A model generated the notes under the pieces. It was not told the origin of the DNA. It did no database searches and saw nothing but the letters and a program-made list of their open reading frames with translations. Shown one piece after another: positions 22,678 to 33,084 of a stretch of 64,000 bases of DNA. The DNA lies in assembly GCA_948474755.1 (NCBI GenBank), contig CAOLHI010000740.1, positions 186,001 to 250,000 of the forward strand, given 5' to 3'. The DNA is from Ctenosaura bakeri. Its lineage: Eukaryota; Chordata; Lepidosauria; Squamata; Iguanidae. Made by a program: the position numbers and the translations under genes. Numbering within the stretch: position 1 is the first letter of the stretch; every line of letters begins with the position of its first letter.

Positions 22678-22830
22678 TTTCCAGGCTCTGGTCCTCCAGC
22701 TGTTTTGGACTTCAGTTCCCAGAAGTCTTAACTGTTGGCCCAAGCTGGCTGGGGCTTCTGGGAGGTGAAGTCTTAAAAAAAAAAAGGAATCTGATGGGCC
22801 AAAGTTTGGGAATCACTGATCTAAATAGAC
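22678..22830. repeat. Family B palindromic repeat
   Basis: CTGTTTTGGACTTCAGTTCC ... GGGGCTTCTGGGAGGTGAAG, inverted around CCCAAGCTGGCTGGG. Confidence 0.55.
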
Positions 22831-23174
22831 ATTTGAGTTACAGATGAATAAAGGCACTCTGCTAATGTTTACTTATTTTTTTCCCCCATGTTTAAAGATG
22901 TTTGACCTCTTTCAAATTGTTCTCTGCTGTTTTTAATCTGTTTCCCTCTGTTCTTTCCTTTGACTTTTGCCGGCTTTGTCATCTTCTTATTTACTGCCAG
23001 TTGCATCTGCTCGTTTTCTATTTATATGCATTTTTTGTGTGTGATTTTTGTTCTGTAGCTTTTCCTGTGCTTTTTTTTCTCCTGTAATGCTGTAGGCTGC
23101 TTTGAGGCACTTCCTCCAGAAGATAGGATATAAATATTGAAGAGAGAGACATAAAACAGGCAGATTTGAATTAG

Positions 23175-23300
23175 CAGTTTTGAGTTGTTTGCCTTCAAGT
23201 CCGACTTCTGACGAGCATAAGATGAACCTATCATGGGGTTTTCCGGGGCTGAGAGAGTGTGCCATACCCAAGGTCACCCAATGGGTCTCCATGGCCGAGC
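23175..23300 (-). mobile_element. tRNA-derived SINE fragment
   Basis: GAGTTGTTTGCCTTCAAGTC, GGGGTTTTCCGGGGCTGAGA and CAAGGTCACCCAATGGGTC. Confidence 0.7.
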
Positions 23301-23307
23301 TGGGCCT

Positions 23308-23604
23308 TTGAGGCCCCTCCCTAAACTGCAAATCCCAGGATTCCATAGGATGTTGAACGTGGGATAATAGCACTATGGCCATTTCTGCACTTCACTGTTA
23401 TAGTGCTATTATTCCACTTTCAACCTCCTATGGAATCCTGGGGTTTGCAGTTTAGGGAGGGACCTTTAGACTTCTCAGCCAGAGAGCTCTTTGGCCTCAG
23501 GAAACTACAAACCCCAGAATTCCACAGGAGATTGAAAGTGGAATAATAGCACTATAACTGTCTAGTGCGGAAATGGCCTATAACAGCCTAGTGAGGAAAT
23601 GGCC
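23308..23604. repeat. Palindromic MITE nested within another copy
   Basis: An outer right-half copy (23308-23376 and 23579-23604) is split inside its AGCACTATAACAG motif by a complete long-form copy at 23377-23578. TAT lies on both sides of the inner copy's GGCC ends. Confidence 0.85.
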
Positions 23605-24638
23605 TAATTCATATGTAGAGTTGTGGTGTTTCCTGGGCGTTGGGAAAACCCATACGTTTTGAACCTGAAATTTCAGGAAGGAAAAAAAATTCAGTGGGGA
23701 TTCACAGTCAACCATCACTTGACCTTTTCTCCAAAGAAGCATCAATCAACTTTATTAGGACCATTGGCCAGTCATGAAAGAACCAAAGCAGAACATGGCA
23801 AAAAATACTGGTTTAAAAAAAGATAAAAAGCAGCTCTGAGATAAAGAGATATTCCCAAGTGGCAGTTCAAGAAGGAGCTTCTTAATCAAACCCTGATGAC
23901 ACTCACTAAGGTTAGAGAAAGTCATGATGGGCTTTGAGCATCATGGAACAGACAGAACTTTGCAACCTTCTACTCAGGTTTTTGAGAAGAATCTGGAAGA
24001 AGCTATAAAAGCTATCAGATCTGCCTGGGAACTTTTCCAAGATCAGATCTACAAGCCAAGAATGGATACCCTTATAATACAGGCAAGATAACAGGGCGGT
24101 CCAAAGAAGCAATTTTCTGAGATTGTCACTTTTATCCTAAGGCCAATCTTAAACAGGTTGAATCCCACAAAGTCATCGGTTCAGACCCAAGAGCGCAAGC
24201 AACATCTTCCTACAGAACAGAACGAAAGACAGAGCCTGGAATGGGTCCCTTTTAAGACAATAACTCCCAGAATACCCCACCGCCTGGAGGATTATGGGAC
24301 TTTGGGTCCAAAAAAATCACTTCTCTAGGATGTCGCTGGAGAGATGAGTGTGTGTACCTTTTCTCACAAAGGGTAACACAGCTGGAGAAGGAGGGAACTA
24401 AGCAGAAAAAGAATTGTGGAAAGGGCAAAGCAGCCCTTTTCCAATCTCATGCCGACACCCCACCGTCCCCGGAGACAGCTGTTGTTGTTGTTTTTCAAAA
24501 AAAAGAAAGAAAACATTGGTGGTTGCGCATAATGTGTTTGGTTGGAGAGGCTGACGGAACCTTCCCGTTCTGTGAAATGCTGGGGAGAGCGAGTTTCAAC
24601 AGGCTGAAGAAGGCTTCTAGACGGGGGAAGGAAAAGGA

Positions 24639-24674
<36 letters not shown>

Positions 24675-25424
24675 GCGAGCGAGCCAAGCACCCTCTTGTC
24701 TTGTTGTGAAATGCTCCCTTGAGCTTAAAACCACAAATCTGGCAGGTTTGCTTAAGGAACAGAAAGGCAAAACCTCACCAAGCCGCCGGAGGAGAACGCC
24801 TACCCATCGACCTAAAACAACAGAGAATGCCACACGCACCTGGGCACACAACCTCCAGGAACGGGGCCAAGGAGAGAGTGCCCGTACACAGTTGCTGTGA
24901 CACCCCCCCCCCCATGCATGCCACAGTATGATGTGTGCTGGCTTATTGTGATGGAGAGCCAAAGGAGCCCAGTGATTGGGGGGGGGGTCCGAGCTGTGCA
25001 CAAAAAAATGCAACAGGACGAGGCACATTCCAGCACAGAAGCCTTCCAAGCATTTCATATCTCCTGAAAGTCATCTAGCTTATGCTGGCTGCCCTCTGGC
25101 AATCTCTCCGCTTCGAGAGGTGTGTGTATGTGTGTGTGCGGAGGAGAAGAATGTTAACAGGGCTGCCGTCTTCTGACCTCGTACTCCGGAGTCCTTGGCA
25201 CTCCGGTTTGGGTGGAAGGGCCCCAAATGTAAGCCCTGGCATCCCCTGGGATCTCAGGTAAAGGGTGCTGAGAAAAAATTGCTAGAGACCTTGAAGTATC
25301 AATACAGGAGCTTGTGGCACCATCTGACGGAATCCTGGGATTCATAGTTTGGCGAGGTACTTAGAATTCTCTTCTCCTCCTATGGAAGAGAAGTCTAAGC
25401 AGCTCACCAAACTATAAATCTGGA
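23605..25424. other. WNT4 intron 1 segment, mostly unique
   Basis: No gene recognised; the ORF at 24352-24900 is a chance frame through a GAAA repeat. A family B copy lies near 24255-24330 and C/G homopolymers near 24902-24912 and 24978-24986. Confidence 0.4.
24631..24674. repeat. GAAA microsatellite
   Basis: About 10 GAAA units. Confidence 0.95.
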
Positions 25425-25545
25425 TACAAGCTGGGTACTCATTTTACCGACCTGAGGAAGGATGGAAGGCTGAGTCAACCTGGAGCTCGGCAGGATCGAA
25501 CTCACAACCTTGTGGCTGCAGTACCGGCAGTTTCACAAGATGTTT
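25425..25545 (-). mobile_element. Possible tRNA-derived SINE fragment
   Basis: TGGGTACTCATTTTACCGAC and AGGATCGAACTCACAACCTT, the latter an inverted tRNA B-box-like segment (GTTCGATCC on the minus strand). Confidence 0.45.
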
Positions 25546-26244
25546 AGAATTCTCTGCTAGAAAACTCTAAGCCACTTCCTGAATTGTAGCAGAAGACCGC
25601 TCTAGTTGAGGGTTCTAAGTGCCCCATGAAACCACAAATCCCAGCATCCCACACAGAAGAGCCATGGCAATTAAACTGGTATCAAAATGCTATCAATGTG
25701 CAGTGCAGATACATACTCACTGGCCATAAAACAACTGCCAGCAAGGTAAATGGCCTTGATGCCATGCTTCCGTGGAAAAACGGGCAGGGAACCTCATCCC
25801 CTGGGATGGAGAGCCCTTTGACACTGCATCATTATAGTGCTATGATTCTGCTTTAACTGCCATGGCAGTGTCCAATGGAATTCTGGGGTTTGGAGTTATT
25901 ATAAGTTTTGGCATTTTCTTATAGTCTTCTACTTTACTCTTTTATTTTTACTTTCTCATTCTGTTGCATTTTGTCGTCCCATACCTTACTTTAGACTATT
26001 TTATGTTATTTTACTATATTTTACCTATCCCATTTTATTGTATTTCATAACATTTGATGCTAGTGGCTTCGATGCGGTCACTTGACTAATCAATAAAGTT
26101 ATACTGCTATTACTAACAGACTTTCTCTGGTAGGAAGAAAAAACGATGGAAAGGGGAAACATGGCTGGAGAAGCGAAGGGTGTCATTGCTGCCTGGGATT
26201 CCCATAAATTTCTATGAATAAGGAGTTTTTGGGAGCTTCTCTGA

Positions 26245-26424
26245 GGCCATTTCTGCACTAGGCTGTTATAGCGCAATGATTCCACTTTCAACATCCTCTG
26301 GAATCCTGGAGTTTGCAGTTTCGGGAGGGGCCGGCCGGCCCCTCCCGAAACTGCAAACCCCAGGATTCCAGAGGATGTTGAAAGTGGAATCATCGCGCTA
26401 TAACAGGCTAGTGCGGAAATGGCC
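26245..26424. repeat. Palindromic MITE, short foldback, intact target duplication
   Basis: 180 bp. Left GGCCATTTCTGCACTAGGCT, centre GGGGCCGGCCGGCCCC, right AGGCTAGTGCGGAAATGGCC. Flanks CTGAG (26241-26245) and CTGAG (26424-26428) match exactly. Confidence 0.95.
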
Positions 26425-26644
26425 TGAGTCAGGAGATGTATCCACAACAAGGACTAGGACCTTGATGCTGAAATGAACCCGAGAAGCTCACAGTTCAAAC
26501 AGCAGAGCAGAGGGACGGGGGGTTCTTACTTGGTAAGTGATGCCTCTTTCTGTCAAATACTTTTAAAACATATAATAAACCTATTGAAATAATCAATAGT
26601 TCAGATTTAAAAACAGACACAGTCCAAACTTATCAACAGCAGCG

Positions 26645-27080
26645 TGAGTGAATTATTATTATTTTATTTCTTACCTGCCTCTCCCCAAGGCTCAAGGTGA
26701 GGCACAACATAAATTAAAACACAATTAAAAATACATCATAAGGTAAAATACGCTAAAAACACACATAATCTTTTAAAATACAAACGTATCCTAATTAAAA
26801 TACATCATTATTAAAATACATCATAATTAAAAATAGACTGGGTAGCCCTGCTGGAAGAGAGAGGTCTTTAGTACTTTTTGGAATTAGGAGAGCATGTTTT
26901 GCTGTCAGATCTCGTCCAGCAGGTCATTCCACAATCTAGGGGCGGCCAACAAGAAGGTCCTTTGGGTGACCATTGCCAGTCTGGTCCTGGCTGGTTTAAG
27001 GAAATAGCCTCCAGAGGACCTGAGTGTATGGAGCGGATTGCACGGGATAAATGTAAGGTATAAATCAAAGGTTGAAGGAC
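26645..27080 (-). mobile_element. LINE 3' fragment (CR1/L2 superfamily), reverse
   Basis: The minus frame reads LAAPRLWNDLLDEI preceded by QRTFL, the same C-terminal motif seen at 4585-5043. An AT-rich 3' UTR lies to the left, with an ATT-rich end near 26652-26668. Confidence 0.6.
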
Positions 27081-27645
27081 AGCAGATGAGCTTCATGCAA
27101 GCAGGGGTGTTTTGACCGACGGTCTGCCTCCATAGCCAGTGAAGTTCTGAAAGTCATGAAGGAGAAGAGGAAATTTGATTCCATAAGGATTCTATGCTGA
27201 TATGGTAGCCTTTGTCTGGATGAAAGAACCTCAACACTGTAAGAACTTCATCGGCCACTGAAGAGGACTACTGGTCAAGATGTCTGGCCTTTACTTGAAG
27301 GACAACCTGCCAAGACCGTTGGCCATCTCCTTTTCCTTCAGTTACTGATTTATGTCTTATGGACCTTCATTTAATGTGTCCGCTTGGACTGTGCATTTTT
27401 TTTTAAAACAACTAATTATTTAATAGATTTATGGCATCTTTTAATATTTCTTTTGCACTTGTGCTTATTTTATATACAGGAGATTAGAAAAGAAGCCAAC
27501 ATCGCTCCTCTCAAGTTTGTCCTGGATCCAGAAGGATTCAATTTCTCTCTCTCTGCTGAAGTGATTAACAAACAGAACTGAAAAAGAGAACTTTTGGCTC
27601 ATTTTACCTTTCGGGGGGTCTTATTGTCAATCACTATATATAATA

Positions 27646-27671
27646 TGTGTGTGTGTGTGTGTGTGTGTGTG
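27646..27671. repeat. GT microsatellite
   Basis: About 13 GT units. Confidence 0.95.
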
Positions 27672-27740
27672 TTCTTATACATACACACACGCACACAATC
27701 GAAAAGCAATAGAAAACTTGCAAACATATAGTCAGGAGAT

Positions 27741-27990
27741 GTCTGTCTGTCTATCTATCATCTGTCTGTCTGCCTGCCTACCTATCATCTATCTATCTGT
27801 CTGTCTGTCCGTCCGTCCGTCCGTCCGTCCACCCACCATCCATCCATCCATCCATCCATCCATCCATCCATCCATCCATCCATCCATCCATCCAATCTAT
27901 CCATCTATCCATCTATCCATCTATCCATCTATCTATCTATCTATCTATCTATCTGTCTATCTGTCTATCTGTCTATCTGTCTGTCATTGA
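27741..27990. repeat. Compound tetranucleotide array (CTGT/CTAT/CCGT/CCAT)
   Basis: About 250 bp in blocks: CTGT/CTAT, then CCGT, then about 14 CCAT units, then CCATCTAT alternations, CTAT and CTGT. The resulting ORF is not a gene. Confidence 0.97.
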
Positions 27991-27994
27991 CTAT

Positions 27995-28161
27995 GGCCAT
28001 TTCTGCATGAGTCTGTTATAGTGCGATGATTCCACTTTCAACCTCCTATGGAATCCTGGGGTTTCCAATTTTGGGAGGGGCCCGAAACTGAAAACCCCAG
28101 GACTCCATAGGAGGTTGAAAGTGGAATCATCGCACTATAACAGGCTCATGCGGAAATGGCC
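27995..28161. repeat. Palindromic MITE, short foldback form
   Basis: Left GGCCATTTCTGCATGAGTCT, right AGGCTCATGCGGAAATGGCC. Flanks CTATG and CTCTG. It sits directly beside the tetranucleotide array. Confidence 0.92.
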
Positions 28162-28999
28162 TCTGTTTACTTGTTTTCTATCGCTTTTTTGAGTTAGGTC
28201 TTGCATCTCTTTCTTTTGTGGTTTCTCTTGCTGTCGAATACCTCCTCGTCCTTTGTGGGAGGGGGCGGTGATCAGAGAAACACTTGATTTCCTCCACCTC
28301 TCCAAATGCAGCGAGTGAATGAAAAGCACCCACACCACAAGCCGCTGGGGGACTCGACCCCCATCCTGGGAGATGTCTCAACGTGGCTCCCCAGATCTGC
28401 CGTGTGCTCAGGAGCCGGGACGCTCAGAAGCAAGACTTTAAGGGTGCCTCTGGCACATTTTCCTCAAGCTTTGCGCCCGAGACGAGTCGCAACAGTTACA
28501 CACCAAGTAATGCATCTGGTATGCTGTCTCTCTCCACACACACACACACACCCCATCCCTGATTCCACCCTGCCCTGGGGCAGGATTTTTTAAAATCTGT
28601 GTTAAGCACTGAAAAGTCTAATTGCGTTTGGAAATGTAACCCAGTTCAGAGGATCCCACCCAGTGGATAAATGTTACTCCTCTACAATGCAGCCTCGGCA
28701 CCCCATGCAGGCCTGGGCTCCCCCCTGCTTATATGAGTTCCCCCCTTTAATGAGAGCTTCACTATAGTGGTTGAACATATGGGCCGCTTTGATGAATGGA
28801 GCTGTCCTCCTCCACAGTTTGGGGGCATCATGGCTAGCTCTGGCCTCCCTTTCCAGACAGTTGTAGCCCCCTGTGCTCACTGGGGATGAGGGAGAAGAGC
28901 AAACATTCTGCTCCATTGGAAAGGAGGATAAATACCTATCTAGCCCCCAACCCCAGCAGAAGGACAAGCTCAGAGAACTGCACCTGGGGACTTAGGCAC
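28162..28999. other. WNT4 intron 1 segment, no feature recognised
   Basis: Unique apart from a short AC run at 28538-28552. Confidence 0.4.
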
Positions 29000-29240
29000 A
29001 CACTCTCAGGTTGTATTTTGTTGTTCTTGTGCACCTCCAAGACATACCTGACTTACGGAGATCCAAAGGCAAACCTCTCACGGGCTTCTCCTGGCACGAT
29101 TTGCTCAGAGGCAGTTTATCTGTGGCGTCGAGGCTGAGAGAGTGTGACTTGTGCAAGATCATCCTACGAGTTTCCATGGCCAAGTGGGGACTCAGTCCCT
29201 GGTCTCCAGAGGACTAGTCCACTATAATACACTGGCTGTG
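29000..29240 (-). mobile_element. tRNA-derived SINE, nearly full length
   Basis: Tail TTGTATTTTGTTGTTCTTGT, then GCAAACCTCTCACGGGCTTC, core GAGAGAGTGTGACTTGTGCA, then CCATGGCCAAGTGGGGACTC and GGTCTCCAGAGGACTAGTCC. Confidence 0.8.
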
Positions 29241-29436
29241 GATCTATGGTATTTCTGCACTATGCTGTTTATAGTGCTATTATACACAGCATAGTGCGGA
29301 AATACCCATAGATCCACAGCCAGTGTATTATAGTGGACTAGTCCTCTGGAGACCAGGGACTGAGTCCCCACTTGGCCATGGAAACTCGTAGGATGATCTT
29401 GCACAAGTCACACTCTCTCAGCCTCGACGTCACAGA
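29116..29436. repeat. Long inverted repeat of SINE sequence centred on a MITE remnant
   Basis: Left arm 29116-29268 and right arm 29285-29436 are inverse copies with only a few differences (for example one base in GTGGCGTCG/GTGACGTCG). The 16-nt spacer is TTATAGTGCTATTATA. The inner ends carry TTTCTGCACTATGCTGT, matching the palindromic MITE terminus. Confidence 0.93.
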
Positions 29437-29477
29437 TAATAGATACGAATATCCAGATATAGATATATAAATAACAT

Positions 29478-29535
29478 CAGTTGTTGTTATTGTGTGCCTT
29501 CAAGTCATTTCTGGCTAATGGTGACCTCAAAGGCC
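29478..29535 (-). mobile_element. tRNA-derived SINE tail fragment
   Basis: AGTTGTTGTTATTGTGTGCC then TTCAAGTCATTTCTGGC. Confidence 0.65.
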
Positions 29536-29541
29536 ATCTTC

Positions 29542-29632
29542 AAAGGCCCCTCCCTAAACTGCAAACCCCAGGATTCCATAGGATGTTGAAAGTGGAATAA
29601 TAGCGCTATAACAGGCTAGTGCAGAAATGGCC
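29542..29632. repeat. Palindromic MITE, right half
   Basis: AGGCCCCTCCCTAAACTGCA to GGCTAGTGCAGAAATGGCC. Confidence 0.8.
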
Positions 29633-29732
29633 CCAGAGGTGAGAACGATCAGCAAAATCCAAGGAGTTCTAACACAAAGCACTCACACGTCTTTAAAGCA
29701 ACCTTGAAGAGCCCTGCATCAGATGAGACTCA

Positions 29733-29934
29733 GGCCATTTCCACCCTACACAGTTATAGTTCTATGATTCCACTTTCAATCTCCTATGGAATCCTGGGGC
29801 TTGTAGTTTCCTGAGGCCAAAGAGCTCTCTGGCTGAGAATCCTAAATGCCCCTCCCTAAACCCCAAATCCCAGGATTACAGAGGAGGTTGAAAGTGGAAT
29901 AATAGCACTATAACAGCATAGTGCGGAAATGGCC
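29733..29934. repeat. Palindromic MITE, long form
   Basis: GGCCATTTCCACCCTACACA to AACAGCATAGTGCGGAAATG; central AGAGCTCTCTGGCTGAGAAT. Confidence 0.87.
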
Positions 29935-30084
29935 TTCTTTGCTTGTGAATGTAGACAGAATCAGAGGCACAGTCAGTCCAATCATTCAATTTAAAATCTT
30001 CTGATTGATCCAAAATTGGCCAGGAAAAGGCAGTCAGCTGATGATGACATTATGGTCACTTCTTCCAAGGTACAAACAAATACA

Positions 30085-30205
30085 CAGCGTGGTGTCATGG
30101 TCTGAGCTTTGGACTATGACCTTAGAGGCCAGAGTTCAACTCTCTGCTTGACCATGGAAACCCATGTGGTGGTCTTGGGCACATCACACCCTCTCAGCCC
30201 CAGAG
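30085..30205 (+). mobile_element. tRNA-derived SINE, head and core
   Basis: CAGCGTGGTGTCATGGTCTG, GCTTTGGACTATGACC, ATGGAAACCCATGTGG and CTTGGGCACATCACACCCTC. The 3' part is missing. Confidence 0.7.
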
Positions 30206-30667
30206 TGGGGAATCAAATCCTGGGTCACAGACCATTGTTCAAACCACCACACCAGGCCATGGATCTTCCTCCCACTGGAAGTTTTGGTTGGTTCCTTCTT
30301 TGCTCTCTTTCCACCAGGAGGCTCGAATAACTCCGAGACACACCCTTGGCCACCAATGATGACATGTGCTCTTCTTTGGAGATGCCTACTGTTCAGCTGT
30401 TCAACAGGAGGTGAAATGTTGCTGAGAGCTATGATGTCTGAGGAATTCTGGGAACTATAGTCCAAAAATAACTTTGGTTTTGCTCTCCTCCTTCGGCCTC
30501 TGACTTCCGCAAAGATGCCCTCACTCCCATTCTTCTTGGGCCACCATGAAATAAATCCCAGTGTTTGTATAAAGAGACCAGAGACCAGTCCTTGGTTCTC
30601 CAAAGGATGCGCACGATATGGGCCCACCAAAAAAGAGGCCCTGCAGTTGGCAAGCATGCCTCCAGCT

Positions 30668-30800
30668 TCCTTACATGGTTGAATCTGACTTATGGCAACC
30701 CTAAGGTTTTCCAGGGCTGAGAGTATGTGACGAACCAAGGGTTCTCCATGGCCAAATGGGGAATCAAAACCCAGAGTCTCCAGAGTTGCTCAACCCATGC
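30668..30800 (-). mobile_element. tRNA-derived SINE fragment
   Basis: TGACTTATGGCAACCC, TTTTCCAGGGCTGAGAG, CATGGCCAAATGGGGAATC. Confidence 0.65.
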
Positions 30801-31039
30801 TGGTTGTCCTATATGCAGATCTGAGGGTACAATTATGTCTTGCCCTTCTGATTTTTAATTTGACATTTCTATTTGTTTTTATGGAGCTTCGGAAGAAGGC
30901 CATTGAAATATATATACACAGGCTAAAAGATGTTTGGCTTGTTTCAAAATAAAAAAAATAAAAACCATCTCCTGAGCACTTGGAGACATTTCTCCCCCTT
31001 TTTTCCTGTGGATTCCATTGGGTGCTCTCCAGCCTTTGC

Positions 31040-31185
31040 CTCTTCAAAAGCAAAGTCCCGCAGCCTCCCCCAGCTTGTGTGCTCTTCCTCATTCATCACT
31101 TTTGCCATCTTGACCACACTTTGATGTCGCCTGCCCAGACGCGGCCCAGTTTTCTTTCTGTGAAATGTTGGAGAGCGCATGAAAG
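31040..31185 (+). repeat. Unclassified family D fragment
   Basis: CAGCCTCCCCCAGCTTGTGT, CATCTTGACCACACTTTGAT and TTTCTGTGAAATGTTGGAG. Confidence 0.6.
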
Positions 31186-31394
31186 CTAATTTTATGACGA
31201 TGGACCTGCGAGGGCTCGGTGGTACAGAGACACCACTGTGTGGTTGTGCATCCTATATTACAAAAAAGGAAGCAGGGGCTTTGTGGCAGCTCTTTGAGGA
31301 TTTATGGCCAGGGTCACAATTGGCATCTTGCTATATCCTATGGCATTCTGTTCCACTTCCACAACTATCTAGCTCTGCTTAAATCCTTGCAGCT

Positions 31395-31700
31395 TTAAGC
31401 ATCACTCAATCAATGTATCTGCAAAAGTGGACTCGTGTCTCCAAAAGCTCATGCTCAAACACACCAGTCCTAAAGGTGCTGCTAGATACCTCTCTCCTTG
31501 CCTTCCCCTTGTCTTCTTTGTGTTTTGATAGATTAGCACAGTTAGCCCTTTAAAAAGTTGTGGTACTGCGAGGACTCATTTATTTCAGCATGCGCTTTTG
31601 CGTACCCTGTGCCTTGCAAGGAGTGCGCTGGAAGCCACAAAAGTCTTCAAGGTGCCACAAGACTCCTGCCTTCTTTTTATACTGGATGCAGACTAACACA
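31395..31700 (+). repeat. Two tandem pieces of the AAAGCTCATGC repeat
   Basis: First piece: AAAAGTGGACTCGTGTCTCC and AAAAGCTCATGCTCAAACAC. Second piece near 31556: GTGGTACTGCGAGGACTCAT, CTTCAAGGTGCCACAAGACT. Same words as 9577-9672. Confidence 0.5.
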
Positions 31701-31747
31701 GCGCTTTCTCTCTCTGACTATTTAAATGACAGTCACTCTATCTGAAT

Positions 31748-31751
31748 GCAC

Positions 31752-31797
<46 letters not shown>

Positions 31798-31798
31798 A
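31748..31798. repeat. ATCT microsatellite
   Basis: About 12 units of ATCT. Confidence 0.95.
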
Positions 31799-31879
31799 AA
31801 TAAAAATTAGTGCAGGCACATACTGTGCAATCTGTACCCTGTTTTGTTTTGTTTTTTGATTTTTTTTTTTGCAGAGCAT

Positions 31880-32265
31880 GTAGGCACGTAGGGTTATGGA
31901 AGACATACACCTATCCTTTAACTGTCTCAATTTGGAAAGGACAGTCCCAATTAATTTTCTGTTTATTAATTGTCTGCTGTCTCACTTTTTCAGCTGTTTT
32001 TGAAATGTCCTGATTTCTTTTTCCTCCTCCCACTTTCCCTCTTTGTCTTCAGCTTCCTTCTGTTTGCTGCAAACTGGGTTCAAAGGGCAAAAGGAGTAGT
32101 CAACTCAGTGGGGCAAGAAGACAGCCAGCTGAGTCCTGCCCTTCCCAGAAGGCTCAAGCAAAAGGAAACTGCTGCAACCTCTTCCAGTTTGTGTGTTCTT
32201 GTCCCAGTTTTTATCTTGGAAATATTGGAGGACTGTCTATGCGCACACAGGGTTGGTGGATGCAG
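31880..32265 (+). repeat. Unclassified family D, long copy
   Basis: CAATTTGGAAAGGACAGTCC, TTGTCTGCTGTCTCACTTTT, GTTTGCTGCAAACTGGGTTC, AGAAGGCTCAAGCAAAAGGA and CAGTTTTTATCTTGGAAAT in order. Parallel to 41525-41905. Confidence 0.6.
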
Positions 32266-32574
32266 CACTGAGTATGGCGAAGACTCCACAGCCCGGCCCC
32301 CTTGGAGCATCCCAGCTGGTAAGCACTGCATGCATAGTACAAAAGCACTTCCAGAACTCAGTGCTGCATGCCACCTTGCGCCAGGTACCTGCGTGGCCAG
32401 AAAAATACCGGGCATTGTTTTTGCAGATGGACTCCTAGCGACAAAAAGGGACCTCCCACAACCAGTGGCGTGCTGTCTTGTACATTTTGTTTTCTGTTTT
32501 TAATGGATTTTTCAAATAGCTTAATTCTACAGGACATTTAATTGCATTTCAATAGAACTTTAATATATTTTACT

Positions 32575-32786
32575 GATCAGAGAGCCAGCATCATGTAGGG
32601 ATTTGAGCTTTGGCCTATGACCCTGGAGAACAGGGTTTGATTCCCTGATTGGCCATAGAAACTGATCGGGTGACCTTGGGTGTGTCACATACTCTCAGCC
32701 CCGGAAAACCCAGTGACAGCATCACCTTAGGGTCACCATTAGCCAGAAATGACTTGAAGGCACACAATAACAACAACTGATGTTAT
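32575..32786 (+). mobile_element. tRNA-derived SINE, full length
   Basis: Head AGAGCCAGCATCATGTAGGG, then GCTTTGGCCTATGACC, core GGTGACCTTGGGTGTGTCAC, tail AATGACTTGAAGGCACACAA and TAACAACAAC. Confidence 0.8.
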
Positions 32787-32836
32787 TTATATATCTATAT
32801 CTAGATATTCATATCTATTTCTCTCTAAAAATCAAT

Positions 32837-32933
32837 TATACACACACACACACACATACATACATACATACATATAAAATCAACATATTGTATTATGTGT
32901 ATGTATATATGTATATGTATATATATGTATGTA

Positions 32934-32964
<31 letters not shown>

Positions 32965-32981
32965 GTATATAAATAAATAAA
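32837..32981. repeat. Compound CA/CATA/TATG/TA microsatellite
   Basis: Dinucleotide and tetranucleotide runs following the SINE. Confidence 0.95.
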
Positions 32982-33045
32982 TTTGTATTAGGTTCTTAAT
33001 ATATTGTAAGCCACCTTGAATCCCAGTTTTGGGATAAGGCAGGAA

Positions 33046-33046
33046 A

Positions 33047-33081
<35 letters not shown>

Positions 33082-33084
33082 AAT
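33046..33084. repeat. TAAA microsatellite, probable retroelement tail
   Basis: About 9 TAAA units after TTTTGGGATAAGGCAGGAAA, which resembles the end of an L2-type 3' UTR. Confidence 0.8.

Noticed and set aside
24352..24900. 182-codon plus-strand frame
   Set aside because: Built through the GAAA microsatellite (KERK repeats); no domain.
27649..27990. 113-codon frame with His-Pro-Ser-Ile repeats
   Set aside because: Pure translation of the tetranucleotide array.
27741..27990. CRISPR-like array
   Set aside because: Short tandem units without spacers; vertebrate microsatellite.
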